Below are positions 36,701 through 50,991 of a stretch of 64,000 bases of DNA, one piece after another. The DNA comes from Antedon bifida (Eukaryota; Echinodermata; Crinoidea; Comatulida; Antedonidae). Positions within the stretch are counted from its first letter, which is position 1. Each line of letters begins with the position of its first letter. Under the pieces are notes generated by a model. That model searched no databases and was not told where the DNA came from. It was given only the letters and a program-made list of their open reading frames with translations. The translations under genes were made by a program, and so were the position numbers. The stretch is from positions 14,315,501-14,379,500 of the forward strand of contig OY727093.1 in the NCBI GenBank assembly GCA_963402885.1. Reading direction: 5' to 3'.

Positions 36701-39015
36701 TTTAATTGATTATAATCCATCTTATATTTATTCACTTCTTTTTTTTTCTTTGGCTGAGAAGTGTGGCACATAACAATTAACATGAATGCAATGTTTACTT
36801 GCATTTTTGTAATAATGATATTTTGCGAACCACATATTGTGATATCATGTACTTCAGGTCAAATATTTAAACGATGTAATATTGAAAACATATTTAAAGT
36901 TGAGTATCATTTAAAGGGACTGAAACACAATATATACACCCAGATATGTATATAATCATCCCACTGTATAGGCTATAGAAATTCATAGTTGGCCATGCCG
37001 TAACTGACTTCCATAAAAAAAAGTGATTATTTGTATTCAAATTGAGTAAAGTACATTAATGTAAAAGGATTTATTATGGTATGTGATGCAACTGTATCTT
37101 TAAATTGTATTTGATAGAACAGCAGCATATTATGTATAAATCCCATGATTGGTATTCACAAAATTAGGTACAAATTGCCTAGTGGCAGATGCGGTCAACG
37201 TCTGTTGTGGTATGCATATCAGTTAGTATTACCCATGGTGGGCTAAGCAAATCAACCACCTCTACTTGACTTCTATCCCAACCTTTTTCCTTGTATCATT
37301 ACTTCGACCTTTTGCTCCCTCCCTCTATCCTCTGGCTATGATAACTGACTAGACTATGGAACTGTTACCTTGATCAAAGACAATGATGAAATGAAATACT
37401 GTACAGTAATTCACAAGTATTGTTTTTATTTACTTTGGCGCAGTAAACAAAATGTCTTTATTGAGTTGATTTGTTATTTTTGGTTGGTTAAAGACTGGCA
37501 AAGTACATTACTATCAAATACTGTACCAATAAACATACAACTTAGGAATGTAGGCTTTTATTAAGAGTGTGCAATAAACCAAAAAATGTAGTATTTTACT
37601 AAAAATATGAGGCACTTCAGTATAATTAATCTTGGTCCTTAAAATATTTCAAATTGTCCATGCATATGGTGATTAGCAGGAGTAATAGTATACCACCTAA
37701 TTTTGGAATTTGCTATAGTTTAATTCATCAAAAATTGTTTTTTTTTTTAATTAAAGAATTTTATTTGTTTACATTGATATTATTAAAACGGAGAGACAGT
37801 TAAGCAATTAACACCAGCAACTTACAATGTGATTGATAGCTAACCCTCGCTCGATTTCTTCGCACAGTTTTGGTAGATTCTAGGTCCAGACGTCAGACAA
37901 TGTTATATATGTTGCAAATTGTAAATCTCTATAAATACCGTGATATATACATCTCTAGATGGCATCTTAAGAGGAAGATCTTTTGTCTTCATTGTCTGCC
38001 TAAGCACAGAATTTGTTTCCTGTATGGCAGATACTTATTTTGTTCCTGAACCCATGGAGTATTTTATAACTTCATGCTGAACCTAATCCTTTGTCTATGC
38101 TTCCCTCTTATAATAGCAGAACATAAGGAAATACTTTTGCTTCTTCTCACTTATCATTTCAATTTCTGGGGTTTTTTTTTTGTCAAAGTGGTACTAAAGT
38201 ACTACTACTATCTGCTAATGTCAGTCATTTTCTAAGGTCCTTATCGTCTACTTTCCTTAAACTCTGATCATTTAAACAGCACTTTTCAATTTATCTTTGC
38301 TATACCAATGTTTTTCTAAATATAACATGCTATTAGCAAATTTGGTTCTTATTTCATTCCAAGAATTTACCGCATTTTAAAGTAATTTACCTTACCAAGC
38401 CTGGATAATTTTGATTTGCTGCTTGACATAGGTGTGAATTGGTGATATAATGGTGTGTATTCTGTCAAAGTATCTCATCAAACAGATTTATTCATTAGTA
38501 GTATGAGTGTGGTCTGTTTATCCCAGGAACCTATGCATTATCACAGGATACAAAAAGCAGATGTTGTGACAACCTAGGGCACTGTATGCATTCCATGTAT
38601 ACCAGTAAATTAACATCAAATATGTTAAATTTAATACTTAAGTCATAATTGTAAAACCAAATTATACTGGAAGTTTTAAAATACCTCTTCAGACAGGAAT
38701 ATAATTATGAAATAAAAATAAATGATTACCTTATAATTAATAGTTTCGTTTGTGAATTTACTAATAGTACAAATACAAAAATAATTTATTTGCGAATAAA
38801 AATATCACCCTTCTGAAATGAAGTGGTATATGAGAACTAAAAATGACATTGACATTTTTGTAACTGAAGGTAAATTGTAACACAATGTACATTCAGTTAT
38901 ATAAACTATTCCTAAAATACCCTAGTAACCCGTTTTAAATACCTACCAACAATGCTGGACAGTTTTCCCAAGGAAAACAAAAACAAAATAAATAGTTTGG
39001 TATTTGTATTTTCAG
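33777..39015. other. Intergenic or giant intron, no supported gene
   Basis: Nothing defensible. Around 36120-36250 there is a short GC-richer stretch ending in TTGTTGTAG|GTAATC, which could be an untranslated exon; this is not supported further. Confidence 0.5.
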
Positions 39016-39072
39016 ATCCCGATACAGATGTGAATTTCCGGTTGTCGGTTCCACTGACTGATAACCATCAAG
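39016..39072 (+). CDS. Candidate 57-nt internal exon
   Basis: An acceptor TTTGTATTTTCAG precedes 57 nt that end at AAG|GTGCGA. One of three frames is open and reads PDTDVNFRLSVPLTDNHQ with phase 1 on both sides, so skipping would preserve frame. Its composition looks more protein-like than its neighbours. No partner exon or family is recognised; chance is a real possibility. Confidence 0.25.
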
Positions 39073-41794
39073 GTGCGAACTTACAATAAAGAATATTAAA
39101 CTCTTTTCTTAACCAGGGCTTTGTATATCAATGAATGCTTTACCAATTAATTGTGAATGAAAACAATTTCTGTCTTTTTGACCTGGATAGGTTACTGTAG
39201 AATCGTTCTAATATTATATCACTATACAAAACCTGAATAGAAGATGGTTTGTTTCGTTTTGTGTCAGACTAATTGTGCGATGGTTATCTGGTGTACAGTG
39301 GTTCTCATGTACTCTTGACTAAGAATTCTTTTATTTCTGTTCACTATCAGTACCTTACGGATTGCATTTTATTGGATTTATTTGTTACAAGCTTATACAA
39401 AAGCTTTCTTTTTACTCTATATTTGGATTTTTTGCTACATGACCCATAATATAGCCTTCATAATTTCCATATCTTTTAAATCATATTAATGGGATGAGGG
39501 AAAGTCTGTAAGCAAATTCCTCTCTGTAAAGCCCATAGTATCCTATTCATATACCTTTGATTTAAAGTTATAATTATTTGCTTATTTACTGTAGTTGATT
39601 TAATCATGGAGGTATATTTGATTTAATTCTGATAATTGTTGAAAAAGTTTCCTTTGTTGTCAAAAGACAGACACCACCTGTAACCATTCACATTTGACAT
39701 TTTGAAATGGCGCCCTCTTGTGTTAATGCATTTCCTAAAAGTTTGTACAAATGGCATATCTAGATAGGCAGTACAGTGCTGTGTAGTGTGTAGTCCTAAC
39801 TGTCATTGAGGATTTTTAATATTTATCATTCTGTACAGTATGTTAATACATGTACTCCAATCTATACTCCAATCCTGCATTGGAGGTATTGTATGTATAG
39901 TAGCTAGCTGCTAACCTCATACGGTGCCCTCATACACAGTGAGAAAAATAATTTGTTTCTTAATTTATATTTCTGATAATACCATAAAGAAAAGTACCAC
40001 CACATTTACCTGAGAAATGTGCCATTCTCATGTAAATGTTTATCAACCATCAATAATACAGTTTTGGATTGTATGAAAACATTTAAAAGCTCAACAAAGT
40101 ATTAGTCTTTTGGGATCTATTTTTGGTTAACTAGAATAGGTATTTAAAGACACATCTGGGAAGCCATCACCACCTGCAAGATATTAATGTTTTTTTAATA
40201 TTGATGATGTCTGATGTTGTTACCAAGTTATGTCTCCAGGTTAGAGCTGTGGTCAATTTCGATGTATAAACCTTTCAAGCATTAATGCACACATAATATA
40301 TTTTAACATGGATCGTCAAAAATGGATCATCTAACTCGTTGTGGCCAAGTTCAAATCTAACAATTATCTTCTTGATAATATATGCTGTTTTAAGTATTTA
40401 TCAAGGTATCTTACTTTCCCTTTTTGTACTCAAATTATTTTCTCAGCTCCCAGCTATTTGCTTCATATACCATTATAACAATACTTGATTGAAGTCTTAA
40501 ATTTCTAGTCCTGAACTTCAACAATGTTCTCGGGTTTGTTAATTAAATCTAATACTTATTCATTATACAAGTTCATGTATTTTAAATGGTTCTAATTTAT
40601 TAAAAATACACTATTATACTGTACAGTGCCTGTTTTATTTGGCATATCTTCAAAGTATACTTGAATGAAGAAATATCACACAATACACAGTACCTTTCCT
40701 GTATAAATATATACTGTACTTTGCATACTTTGTGAATTTTTGTCTGGCACCTGGCTATATACTTTTATTATACAAAGCCTACTTTCTATTGAATTGTACT
40801 TTTGATTTATGTGGTACAAAGTTTAAAAGAAAATCTATGTCAGGTTGCTAGGTAAAGATATAAAAAAGGCCTTTCAATAGTTATCTATTGACCTTTTTTT
40901 TCATTAAATTGTTATCAAAATAAAGATGCAACTTTAATAATGTTTTAAACATGTATACAAAATAAAAGTTTAATATTTAGTTTGAGAGGATGGGGATAAG
41001 TTTCCCTTCAACAAGGCTTGGTTTAGTGTTAGCCATGCGCACAAAGTGTATGAAAATGGGTTAACCAATATGTCTTCACTCAGTTGCCTAAAGTATATTT
41101 TATAGGGTATTCTTTTCGCGTTGCGTCTTTAGGCAGTTATATTCAAGTATCAAGCGGTTTACTACGGCTGAAAAAATGGGTATTTGGAAACTCGGACGGA
41201 AGAGAGACTATGAGATGTATGCAGACAGTAGCCTATGAGACCTGTTCAATAAACAATGTTTTCGTTTCCAAAACCAGTTCAAATGGCAGCCTGAAAATAA
41301 TGTTTAAAAACACCCAATCGATTTGGTGTTACAATGCCATTTAACCGGTTATTGCTGTGCAACTTTTAGCTGCATTGCGAAATAACGGTAAATGCAGTAA
41401 CATTTGAATTGACCGCCAGTGCTCATTGCATTTTGGGTACTGCTAACAATTTCCGTCGTTTCCGGCGTTCTTTGTGAGAAATATTTCTTGTTTTAGTTTA
41501 TGTTAGCAGAATATAATTGCTATTAAAATCTAAAGTTGATACTATACTATTCATTGAAGATAATAAGTTGGGTTACATGGCAGATTGTGATAACAAAATT
41601 CGGTTATCACACTTGAATTGCTTTGTCACTGTCAGGACCCCAGTCCAAATGACGCAGTTAAGGTTGGTCCATAGACATAAAGTTGTTGTCTTTGATCATG
41701 ATCAAACCACTTTGTCATATGTAATCAACATTACAGTATTTCTTTAACAGACACACATAATTTCATAACATAAAACTCTGAAACACAAACAAAT
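39073..41794. other. Intergenic or intronic, no supported gene
   Basis: Includes a CpG-richer patch at about 41110-41480 with TTTCCGGCG near 41460. This is conceivably a promoter remnant or old mobile element, but no gene follows that I can demonstrate. Confidence 0.5.
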
Positions 41795-42200
41795 CTTCCC
41801 CTCTTTTCCTATTCTATCTCTTTTCCCATCTTTTCTTCATCTCCTCTTTAGAAATGATATTAATATAGTATATCCTTCTTAATCTTCATCACTTTTCCCA
41901 TATTTTCTTCACAAATGCTGTTAATATATCCCAATACCACATACACTGTTTCCCATCTTCCTCTCATCTCCTCCTCTTCACAAAATGCTCTTAATTTTAT
42001 CTCAAGACCCTACACATTTTCACCATCTTTCTTTGAAATGATGTTAATCTATTCCAAAACCTCCATTCATTTTCTCCTATATTACCCTCTTTCCCATTCT
42101 TTCTTCCCCTCCTCTTCACAAATGCTGTTAATCCATTCCAAAACCCCTATACATTTTCTCCTATATTTCTCAATTTTCTCATATATTTTCTTTGTAGATA
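41795..42200 (+). repeat. Pyrimidine-rich degenerate tandem repeat (~85-105 bp)
   Basis: Four or so diverged units sharing CTTCACAAATGCTGTTAAT, CCAAAAC or CAAGACC, ACACATTTTC or similar, and CCCATCTTTCT. One strand is almost pure C/T with A. Apparent open frames here are a by-product of composition. Confidence 0.65.
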
Positions 42201-42394
42201 TTTTTCCTGAAAGCCCAAAGACAGACTGTCTTTTAAAATTCTACTTAACCTGTCACCCAAGTAACCTATATGAAAGTTGATTTGAAGGAAAGAAACTGGA
42301 AATACTAATCATAATATTTAATTTCCTTATCACATAGTTTTCAGAAGCTGAACTGTTTATGTTATTTTTTGTTTTAAACCTGATTTTAGCGGGT

Positions 42395-42475
42395 GTCACG
42401 AAACCTAAGACCACGAAAGCTAAGACCCCCTAAGACCCAAGATCACGAAAGCTAAGACCCAAGACCTAAGATTAC
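42395..42475 (+). repeat. CACGAAAGCTAAGACCC minisatellite
   Basis: Imperfect tandem copies of CACGAAA-C-TAAGACC (at about 42396, 42411, 42440) with shortened CTAAGACC copies between. It immediately precedes the TIR element at 42498. Confidence 0.7.
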
Positions 42476-42497
42476 AAATTTTAAGATATAGTACAGC

Positions 42498-44085
42498 TTA
42501 AAGGGGGGTTCCGGGTTTAAAATGAATAGTAAAAAATGTAAAATATAGTTGTTTGTCTCTTGAACGGTAAAAGTTTCAATTTATATAAGCGCCCAGTGAA
42601 GCAGAACGAAGGCTGTGAAATGAGGCCAGATTACAAGTGCAGCTACGGTGATATGACACTGTGTTACAGAATAGGAAATTTGTGAAATGGTCAATCTTCC
42701 GACGACTCGTTATCATTAACCATATCAATTACTTTTGTAAAATTATACTTATCTGATGTAATTTTAGTCGGTCTTCCCATTTATAAAGTCAATTTTCTAT
42801 GAAAATTCATCAAAACAGTGAAAAATTAGATATGTTTGCACTTTATGTTTGCCAGTTTTCGCGCTGACTTAGGGAAAGCCTTCAAAATCAATGAAGCGTA
42901 ACGTATACATTCCTGCTGAGCGAGGAGAGCAAGACGACGATACACGTGCTCTCTCTGCCCATGCCTGGCATCGTCACGTGATAAGCAGATACAGTATACA
43001 ATACCAAACTGGTCGGGTCGAGTATAACCCATCTTTGATTGATGGTCGACTCGACCTACCGGAATGGTATAGATAATATAGCTCGAATGAGAGAGTTGGA
43101 ATATTTGTAAACATAAGTATTGCTAATTTTAACAAGTGTAGCCTATAGTAAAAGGCCTGGTAGTATCAATTCGCATAGGGTCTACTACACTAGCTAGGCT
43201 CAATTTTTAACTGGGCCGGATCGGCTAGGTCTCCTTCCTACTACCCGGTCTACTTGCTTGATGCAGTATCCGCTTTTTTGGAGAGTAAACTAGGCCTATT
43301 ATTTTAGGCCTACTTAGACGATCGGGACACCATACGTGCGGACGGCGATCGGACTATGTTTTGCCTCAATATTTACAGCCGATTTTGTAGAATGTTTTAG
43401 GTTTAGATTGTTTAGGCGTTTGGTTGTAAGGATGGGCTTGGAATCCACTGAGTTTTGTTATTTATGGGCCAATCGTTTAGTAGTAGGCTAGCTAGGCCCA
43501 TGATGGGCCCAAATGTTTTAACGTAGCCATCGTGGCATGGAATCCCTAGTCAGAATGGCTCTCACCCATGAAAAAAAATGATTTAGGCTAGGCCTAGCCT
43601 AGTACGTGAAGGCGATAATACGATCTGTACTTTTCGAGGTATAAAAATAGTATAATTTATGACTCCGTAATCTGTACTAAATGTTGTATTTCATTAAATG
43701 TCAAATAAATATATGCTACTACTGTTATTATTACACTTTAGGCCTAGCTTAGAAAATCTACAAAAAATGTATTTCACAATGATCGGGTGGTCGTCGTTTG
43801 ACAGGGGGAGAGAGATTAGTTGACAAACACAACGTACTTGACGTCGCGAGTTTGGAATCCACTGATGACAGGATTTTGTGAATATCTCATGAATATTAAT
43901 GAGCTTCCCTAAGCTGCTGAAAAACAGACTTTCCATGAATTTACCCTAAAATGTATATGAAATTTAATTTTTTTAATTTCTCGTTATTACTTCTTCATTC
44001 TGACATGTCTATATTGTTATACTATTTTTTATTTAATAAATAAACGATAGTCAAAAGCAATTTTAAACCCAGAATCTCCCTTTAA
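42498..44085. mobile_element. 1.6-kb TIR element with TTAA ends
   Basis: TTAAAGGGGGGTTCCGGGTT plus TAAAA at the left pairs with TTTTAAACCCAGAATCTCCC plus TTTAA at the right (25 bp, about four mismatches). Both outermost tetranucleotides are TTAA, compatible with a TTAA target site, although the tip does not look like typical piggyBac. The interior is GC-richer. It holds a 61-residue ORF at 42891-43076 (MKRNVYIPAERGEQDDDTRA...) with no recognised domain, and no transposase. Non-autonomous. Confidence 0.65.
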
Positions 44086-44228
44086 AAACAATACTTGTTT
44101 ATCCATACATAATTTTAATTTTCGCCCGTTGAGTAAATCTTTACTTTTTCTTTACAACAAACAAACTTGACGGGTTGTTTGTTGGTATATATTTACTCCA
44201 TTGTGTTGGTTCGGAGGATGTTTTTCTT

Positions 44229-45351
44229 TCGCACCTGCCTTGTATTTTGACTCCAAATTTGTTAACTAACTTTATCCTGAATACCACACTTTAAAATTAG
44301 GACTTTAAGAAGGAGAAACACATAAAAACAAATAAATAAATCCTTTAAATTGATGATTTTACAGACGTGTTTCTTTGTATACTGTAACTCCTCCCCATGC
44401 TCAATATTTTTGTTTCTATGGAGCGCCAAAAGAGCAACAATAATAGTACAAGTATAAAAACAGAAAGAAAACGAAACATAAAAAACTTATTATTATGATT
44501 TTTAAATTAAAATTTATTTTCGAGTATTTATTCCTTCGTAACATAATTATACTATTATCATTACCATTTTAATTTTACATTGTTTCATACACACAAGTGT
44601 ACTTCACAGGAGAAAAAAAAACCGAAACATGATATACCCTCATCACTAACCACCATGGGCTTGGTGGTCTAAATTAAACACTGGTCAGCATCATTGTGCC
44701 TTGGTCATCCCGGACTCCGGCGCCTCCTAACCACCCTAGTAAAAACCATCACTTCTTGCGAGCTAATAATAACCAGTCGCGAGAATAAATCTTCCTCTAA
44801 ATGTTGTGAAACAAAAGTATTATGCTTTACGAATAAAAATATTGCGAGTTAAATTCATTCTGTTATGGGTACAATATCTAATGATATTTAGGGTAACAAG
44901 CATTAATAAATTAAAATTATGATTAAATGAACAAGTAACATGATTTTCATTAAAAATTTGTTAAAATAGATGGAGTTTTCAGCCCTCTATATAATTTTTG
45001 CTCTTTTGACGTTCCATAGAAACAAAAATATTGAACATGAGGTAGGCCTAGGGTAGTCATGCGAAATTCGCAAACAGTAAAATTGTGATTTTCACCAAAT
45101 AATGCGTTAAATATATGGATTCCACAGAGTTTTTAGCCTCTAATTAATTTTGTTCTTTTGGCGTTCCATAGAAACCAAACTATTGAACATTGAATGTGCG
45201 AAATTCGCGAACAGTATGCGAGAAAAACGTCTGTAAAATCACAAATTTAACGGATTTATTGTTACTTTTTGTGATTTTCTTCATTAAAGTAGGCCTACTA
45301 ATCGTGGTATTCAGGATAAAATTTCGAGTTAAAATACAAGGCAGGTGCAAA
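44229..45351. mobile_element. Fold-back element FB3, 1.1 kb
   Basis: GCACCTGCCTTGTATTTTGA at 44231 is inverted at 45348 (TTAAAATACAAGGCAGGTGC). Pairing then continues through TTTATCCTGAATACCAC, GATTTTACAGACGT and TTTCTATGGAGCGCCAAAAG. Arms are about 200 bp with indels. The right arm carries an additional direct copy of the CCATAGAAACAAAAATATTG block (about 45015 and 45165). No ORF of interest. Confidence 0.75.
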
Positions 45352-45365
45352 AGGGAACTAGCGGG

Positions 45366-45490
45366 CCTAGGCCTCGCAGTTTTAGGAAATTATAAAATGA
45401 TGCCTCGCATTTTTTGATGATGGTAAAACGATGCCTCGCATAAATTTCTGACTTGCCTCGCTTGCCTTCCCTGCCTCGCTGCCTCGCACT
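45366..45490 (+). repeat. TGCCTCGC interspersed short repeat
   Basis: Six or more copies of GCCTCGC with irregular spacing, some within a larger pair (AAAATGATGCCTCGCAT and AAACGATGCCTCGCAT). It adjoins FB3. Confidence 0.7.
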
Positions 45491-48400
45491 TTGTTACTAC
45501 TACCCATCTGGTTTTCTGGAAAAAGTTTATATAATGATAAAAAAGAATTTTGGACCTTTTTGCACCAAGTATCTATAGTCATTGTCTTTTTCATGTTCTT
45601 AGTACTAGTGTATTCCTTTCTGAGCGCCACCAGCGCTTAATCACATTTTGATATTGTTTCCAGCTCGCTCAAGTATACATATGACACGTCAGGTGTGTCA
45701 AAATGCTGAATCACAGTCTAGAACCAATCTAAGAGCATTGATGGTCTAGACTAGTAATACAAAGTATAACTTTTTTTAATTTCAGAATGTAAATAAATTA
45801 GGTCATGTTCTAGAAAGAATGACTAGTTTTCTATTCCAAAATGTTTGACTTCTTAACACCTTCGTGAGCAACATCTTTGCACTTTCAATCGTTTACTAAT
45901 TATGACAGATTTATTTTATGAAAGTGTAAGCTTTAAAATGAGACTTCATATTATATTTCATTTGGTAGTTTGAAGTATGTCAAATCTATACCAGGATAAA
46001 TAAAGAAGCCAGTTAAAAGGAGGTAATTTAGAAGAGAAGGAAGTCGACAATATCTAATAGCATTCATAAACCTGTTACCAAAGTAGGTTTATTCATTTCA
46101 ATGGTATTTGAGTGTTAATAATATGTGCTATACTATTAAACATTTTAAAATGTTTACATAGGCAGTCTCTGGTCTTTGGTTCTTTACATTCATGTGTCAA
46201 CATTTGAAATGAAGTGATATTTCAACTTAAATTGAATCAACCCTGTTTAAAAGTTTATTCGGCAGGTTATTGAGTTGAAATTGAACTTTTGAGAATAATA
46301 TAAAACATTTCTTGTAGCAACAAGAGCATTTCATACGAGTAAATATTCCTTCCCCCTCAATCAACCAGATCATTTCATACTGGTACATCCCCTCCCCCAA
46401 TCAACAACCCCCACCCTCTTCAACCTATACAAAAACTTGAACCTCCATCCTTCCTCTGATAAGCAATCAATTTTGTTGCTTGAATAGTTTCTGTGTAAAC
46501 ATTCTACCACCACACTATTATTTCATACAAGTTGCCATTTGTTATTAAAGTAAAAAGACAACCATTTTTTTTTTCGGAAAATACCACCATTTTCGCTTCC
46601 ATGCAAACCTATAATGTTAACAGAAAAGTAATCTCTGACCTGGCCTTGAAAGTATTCGATTTTAATTCAACTTGACAAACTTGTTAATAATTTTGAAATT
46701 CTTTTCGTTAATTATATTGTCATTGGCCAGTTGTTTTCTATCTGAAGTTTTTATGAAATGCATATGAGTCACAGTTTGCTTGCTTTGTAATAACATGCAG
46801 TGATATCCTAGTAAAATATACAGATAGAAATTTGTAAAAAAGCAGGGATCAACTACATCATATAACATTTTATTATTTTATTAATATTTTCATAAATATT
46901 TATTTCTCTATAAATCTTTTTGCTGTAAAATCTTGTTATACATAAAAAGTTCAAATTACTTTTTAATTGAGTTTCAATTCTATATTTTCTCCAAAGATAA
47001 ATAGAACGTCACCTGTATTTCTCTGAAATTCTGCAGTATCTATTTATCTTGATGGAACTTTCAATTCCGGTGCTTTACCATTATAATAAACAATCTTGGT
47101 AGAAATGTTCAATTTAATAACTTCCTTTTAAAGACTTTTCTTAACAAAACTTACTTAGTTCATACTTTACATCATCATACTTAAAACCGCAACAAAGATT
47201 GAAACCATTAATTATTAAATCATATTATACATTAAAGATGCTCGATCATTCCTTGCTATAAAATAAATGTAAAATGTAATTGATCATTTAGTATTAAATA
47301 AAAGCAATTGGTTTAAATTTTTAAAACCACCAGAAGGGATAACAATATACTGTACAAACAAATGAATATATGATGATGTTTTGAAATGCTGCTATATTGT
47401 AAAATCAGTTTTTAGTTTTGTTAAAAGACGAAGCAATTTGTTGCCTTGTTTCTTTATAAAGTATAGACAGTGCAAATTGTTTTATCAAGATACTCAGTAT
47501 CTATAATTGAAACTATGTTCATTACTTAGGAAAGTGAAACAGGACACAGTGGTTTACAGTAAAATGCTACCAGAAAACTGCCACCATTTTCTGCTGTTTA
47601 TTTAATAACTGTATGTACGTCCCAAAGTACTGTAACATTGCTTTTCATTAACCGGTTATTATTCAATATTTTATTATGAACTGGTATCGACATCGAAGCA
47701 TCTACACATGCCCACTAACCAATTTGCGTGACAGATTCCAGAACTAAAAAAGTAAAATGAACCTCTTCTTTAATTCGAGGCAGAACTGTAAAAAACAGTA
47801 ATCCCACCTTGTAAAGTGGAAGGTATGTACTGGTACTACTTCTTAAGTCCCACCCTATATTATTGACTAAACTTACAGTGAACCTTTCGAGACAAAAATG
47901 TTTCTTCTTAACTTGCCAGCTGATCCCTAATGTGACCATTGGAATTTGTGTGTAGTTAGATGGTGAGATAGGTCAATGAACTACATGCCTTCAGGTAATA
48001 TTCTCTAACTGCTCATGTTTTAAAGGTCATAGTCATAGACCAAAGGTCATATAGAAGAAGAAATATGTTTGACCGCTTAAAAGATTATAAATTTTAGAAT
48101 TTCTGATTCATTCAGGAACATCTCATATTTAATTGACTTGGAGATGAACAGGAAATTCCTAGAAAAAAAAAAGTTGGGTGGTCGGTCGGTGGTACATGGT
48201 AGATGCTGCTTCATTTGGGTAATGTTACCACCTGGTAAAGTTTTTGCTTCTAGCGTTTGTAACATTGGGAAAGGTGAAGTGTTATAGTAGACCAATTTGA
48301 AATAAATCGACATCCAATGCGTGTTGGCGACGCACTGGTGAATGTTACAAATTCTAGGCTTCTAAATGAAGCTGGATTCTAATTGTCTGGAAATTGGGGT

Positions 48401-50991
48401 GATGGAAGTTCAGGTATTGTCTACTGCCCTAGGCTTTTGTAGTACGTGCTGACTCCATTTTTATCTTTCATCTTTTTTAATCTTTCACTCTCTTCCCAAC
48501 CTTAGAATTGTGTTCTCCTGTAGTTTATTTTATTGCATTTCAGTTACTTTATCATGACAATTTCCCATACTGTTTTCATAACCTTCATTTTCAGTTGATC
48601 AGAAGGTAAAGAAGGTTAGAAAATTAAAGGTCGGCTTCCATTTTATTATTTTTGTAAAACCAAATACAGGTTTCGCTCCAATTAAAAAGCCACAACGAAT
48701 AATTTAAAATAACTTTGTGGATTTATGTTTATGTTGGCATATAATTGGTAAAAGTGAATGTGCAAATTGAGATATAAATACAGGATAGATAAATATTCAT
48801 GACTAATACTATCTATGCAATAAAAGTAGCATTATAGCAAACATTTTTACATTGTTATATTTTCTTCTTTAGCTTTGAGTATCTATGTTTTACTAGTGGT
48901 AATCTAGGTAAGAATGCCCTCTGACCTTTTGTTACCGTTCTACAGCAGCATGTAGATATTACAGTACCTAGAGCCACATCCTGGTTCATGCTGGATTTCC
49001 CAAATATCTATATTGCCTATATTATTTTATGAATGGCCTTGTTTTTATCACCCCCTCTGCCCACAGCAGTATAATACCTGGACTACAGCAAAGGTCATAA
49101 TTGACCACAGTTCTCATGAGGCATCCTTAAATGCCTGGCAACATGAAAAAGATTCAGATCTACAGAATTTTGGAATGTTCCAGCCACAGGTTCGCACCAC
49201 TGGCATACTTTCTATACCAATAACTTCCACCCATCCTTGACCCCCTCCATATGTAGAACATCGTAAGGTCATATTTAATTGTTCTTTCACAAGAAAACTT
49301 CCACTATAATTTCCTAATTCCCTAGGCACTATGGTATGAAAGTGCGGAACTTGTGTTGGTGTATAAAATGATATCTCACCACCTTAATCCTTAATATTTG
49401 GCTGCCATATTACTGCTGGCTATTTCATTTTATTACAACTTAATTATTTGTGACTACCAGTGGTAACTATTACCTCAGACCTACCTGTAAAATAACACCT
49501 GTAGTCTGTTCATTTGATGTATGGCAGAGCATTTAACATTTCATTTTTTTCATTTAACATTTCGTAAATGTTGGCTGTACACAAGTGCATGAAAAAGAAC
49601 ACAACCACTTCTTGTTATGGTTGCCTCATAAAGAATTTGCTTGATATTGTATGTGTACTTTTATGATATTATTAGCTATACACTCTGTCAATTCTTCACA
49701 TAATGTACTCCTTTATATAATAAATCACTAAAATTGAAATAAAACTAGAAGAAAACTATTTGTTTGTGTTTTTAAGGAGGAACCGACAGATGCCATCTGA
49801 TTGGATAACGTGAACCAAGCTACATCCAATTAGTCGGCTCTACACAACGTCCTCAAGAAGCCTATATTTCCACATAATACTGTTCATATTGTATGCTTTT
49901 TAAATATCATTTTCATGAATGTTATCAAGTTGGTAAGTAAATCTGGGATGTGAGAAGTCGTCATACAAAAACTCCCACAGCATTTGACATCAACACCTTA
50001 CACATTGTCTTTAGTCAAATAATCAAAGCGTAAGACAAGATTTAGTTTTGTTTTAGTTTGTTATGTTTGAATGGGTTTTTTTTTTATGACATTCTACAAT
50101 TACTTGCACAGACTAATATGTAAATTGTGCATAGTGTGTCACGGTTCTTCAGTATATCATCAACATAGTACCATCTGTTAGTCAGTCCTAACTGATTCTA
50201 GTACATTCAGTTTTTCCCATTGCTCTCCCTTCATTTTCCTTCAGGGTTGTTCTAAGAGAAACCAGTCGCGTTCTTCCCAGTCTGGGAATTTTAAGTTCAG
50301 CCCTTCATATCACAATTTTTAGGCCCTCTGTATTTCAAGATCCTTGATCTGATATTGTATTTATTTTATGTGAACCTTGTAACAGGTAGTTTATTTGTGC
50401 TGTATATCAGTTTTTCTGTTATCATTACCTCCTTCAATGTCATTATGACGTGAAGGTTTTCATTTCGATATTGATTGTTTATCCACAAAAAAAACTTATA
50501 ATAAAATATTTCCCACAAATTCTTGTAAAATATATATACTCATTTATGATCATGATTTGAGTTAGTGATTTCACTGAATTGAATATGTAGAGAATTATAT
50601 TTATTTTACTATAGTATGTTTGTTGTTGTTTATACTTTTATAAAAACAAATTTGTGTTTTTTTATTAGATTTATTTTGGTTATGATCCAGGGCAATTCAA
50701 GGCTGACAATTAAGAAAGGAGGGGGTATTGTGTGAATGATGGTGGCTTGCAAGAATGTTTAGAACATAGCAAATGAAGGTGGGCTTATCTCCAGATTATA
50801 GGTGTGAATGGTTGATTATAGTTGATTATCCTGGCATAATGAGAGGCACTTCACTTTGATGTTGACATGCCTCCAGGATCCCATAGCTGCAAGGCTAGAT
50901 CAGACAAATTTCAATCAGGCTTAGCAACATAACTGTCTGCATACCAAAGTCAAAATATTATGCATATAGGTGCTGAGAGAGTTCATAGCAT
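45491..50991. other. Intergenic or intronic, no supported gene
   Basis: AT-rich DNA with homopolymers and polypyrimidine tracts. A GAGGAACCGACAGATGCCATC segment at 49777 follows an acceptor-like sequence but stops after seven codons; not called. Confidence 0.5.

Noticed and set aside
41084-41344. 86-residue frame in a CpG-richer patch
   Set aside because: No flanking splice signals or recognisable motif; the patch may be an old mobile element or regulatory DNA.
41915-42280. 121-residue frame rich in Ser, Pro, Phe and His
   Set aside because: It follows from a pyrimidine-rich tandem repeat; there is no domain or splice context.
42891-43076. 61-residue frame MKRNVYIPAERGEQDDDTRA...
   Set aside because: It lies inside a TIR element without a transposase and overlaps a similar-length frame on the other strand; kept only as a note on that element.
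49777-49800. Acceptor-like sequence followed by GAGGAACCGACAGATGCCATC and a stop
   Set aside because: Seven codons are too few to distinguish from chance.
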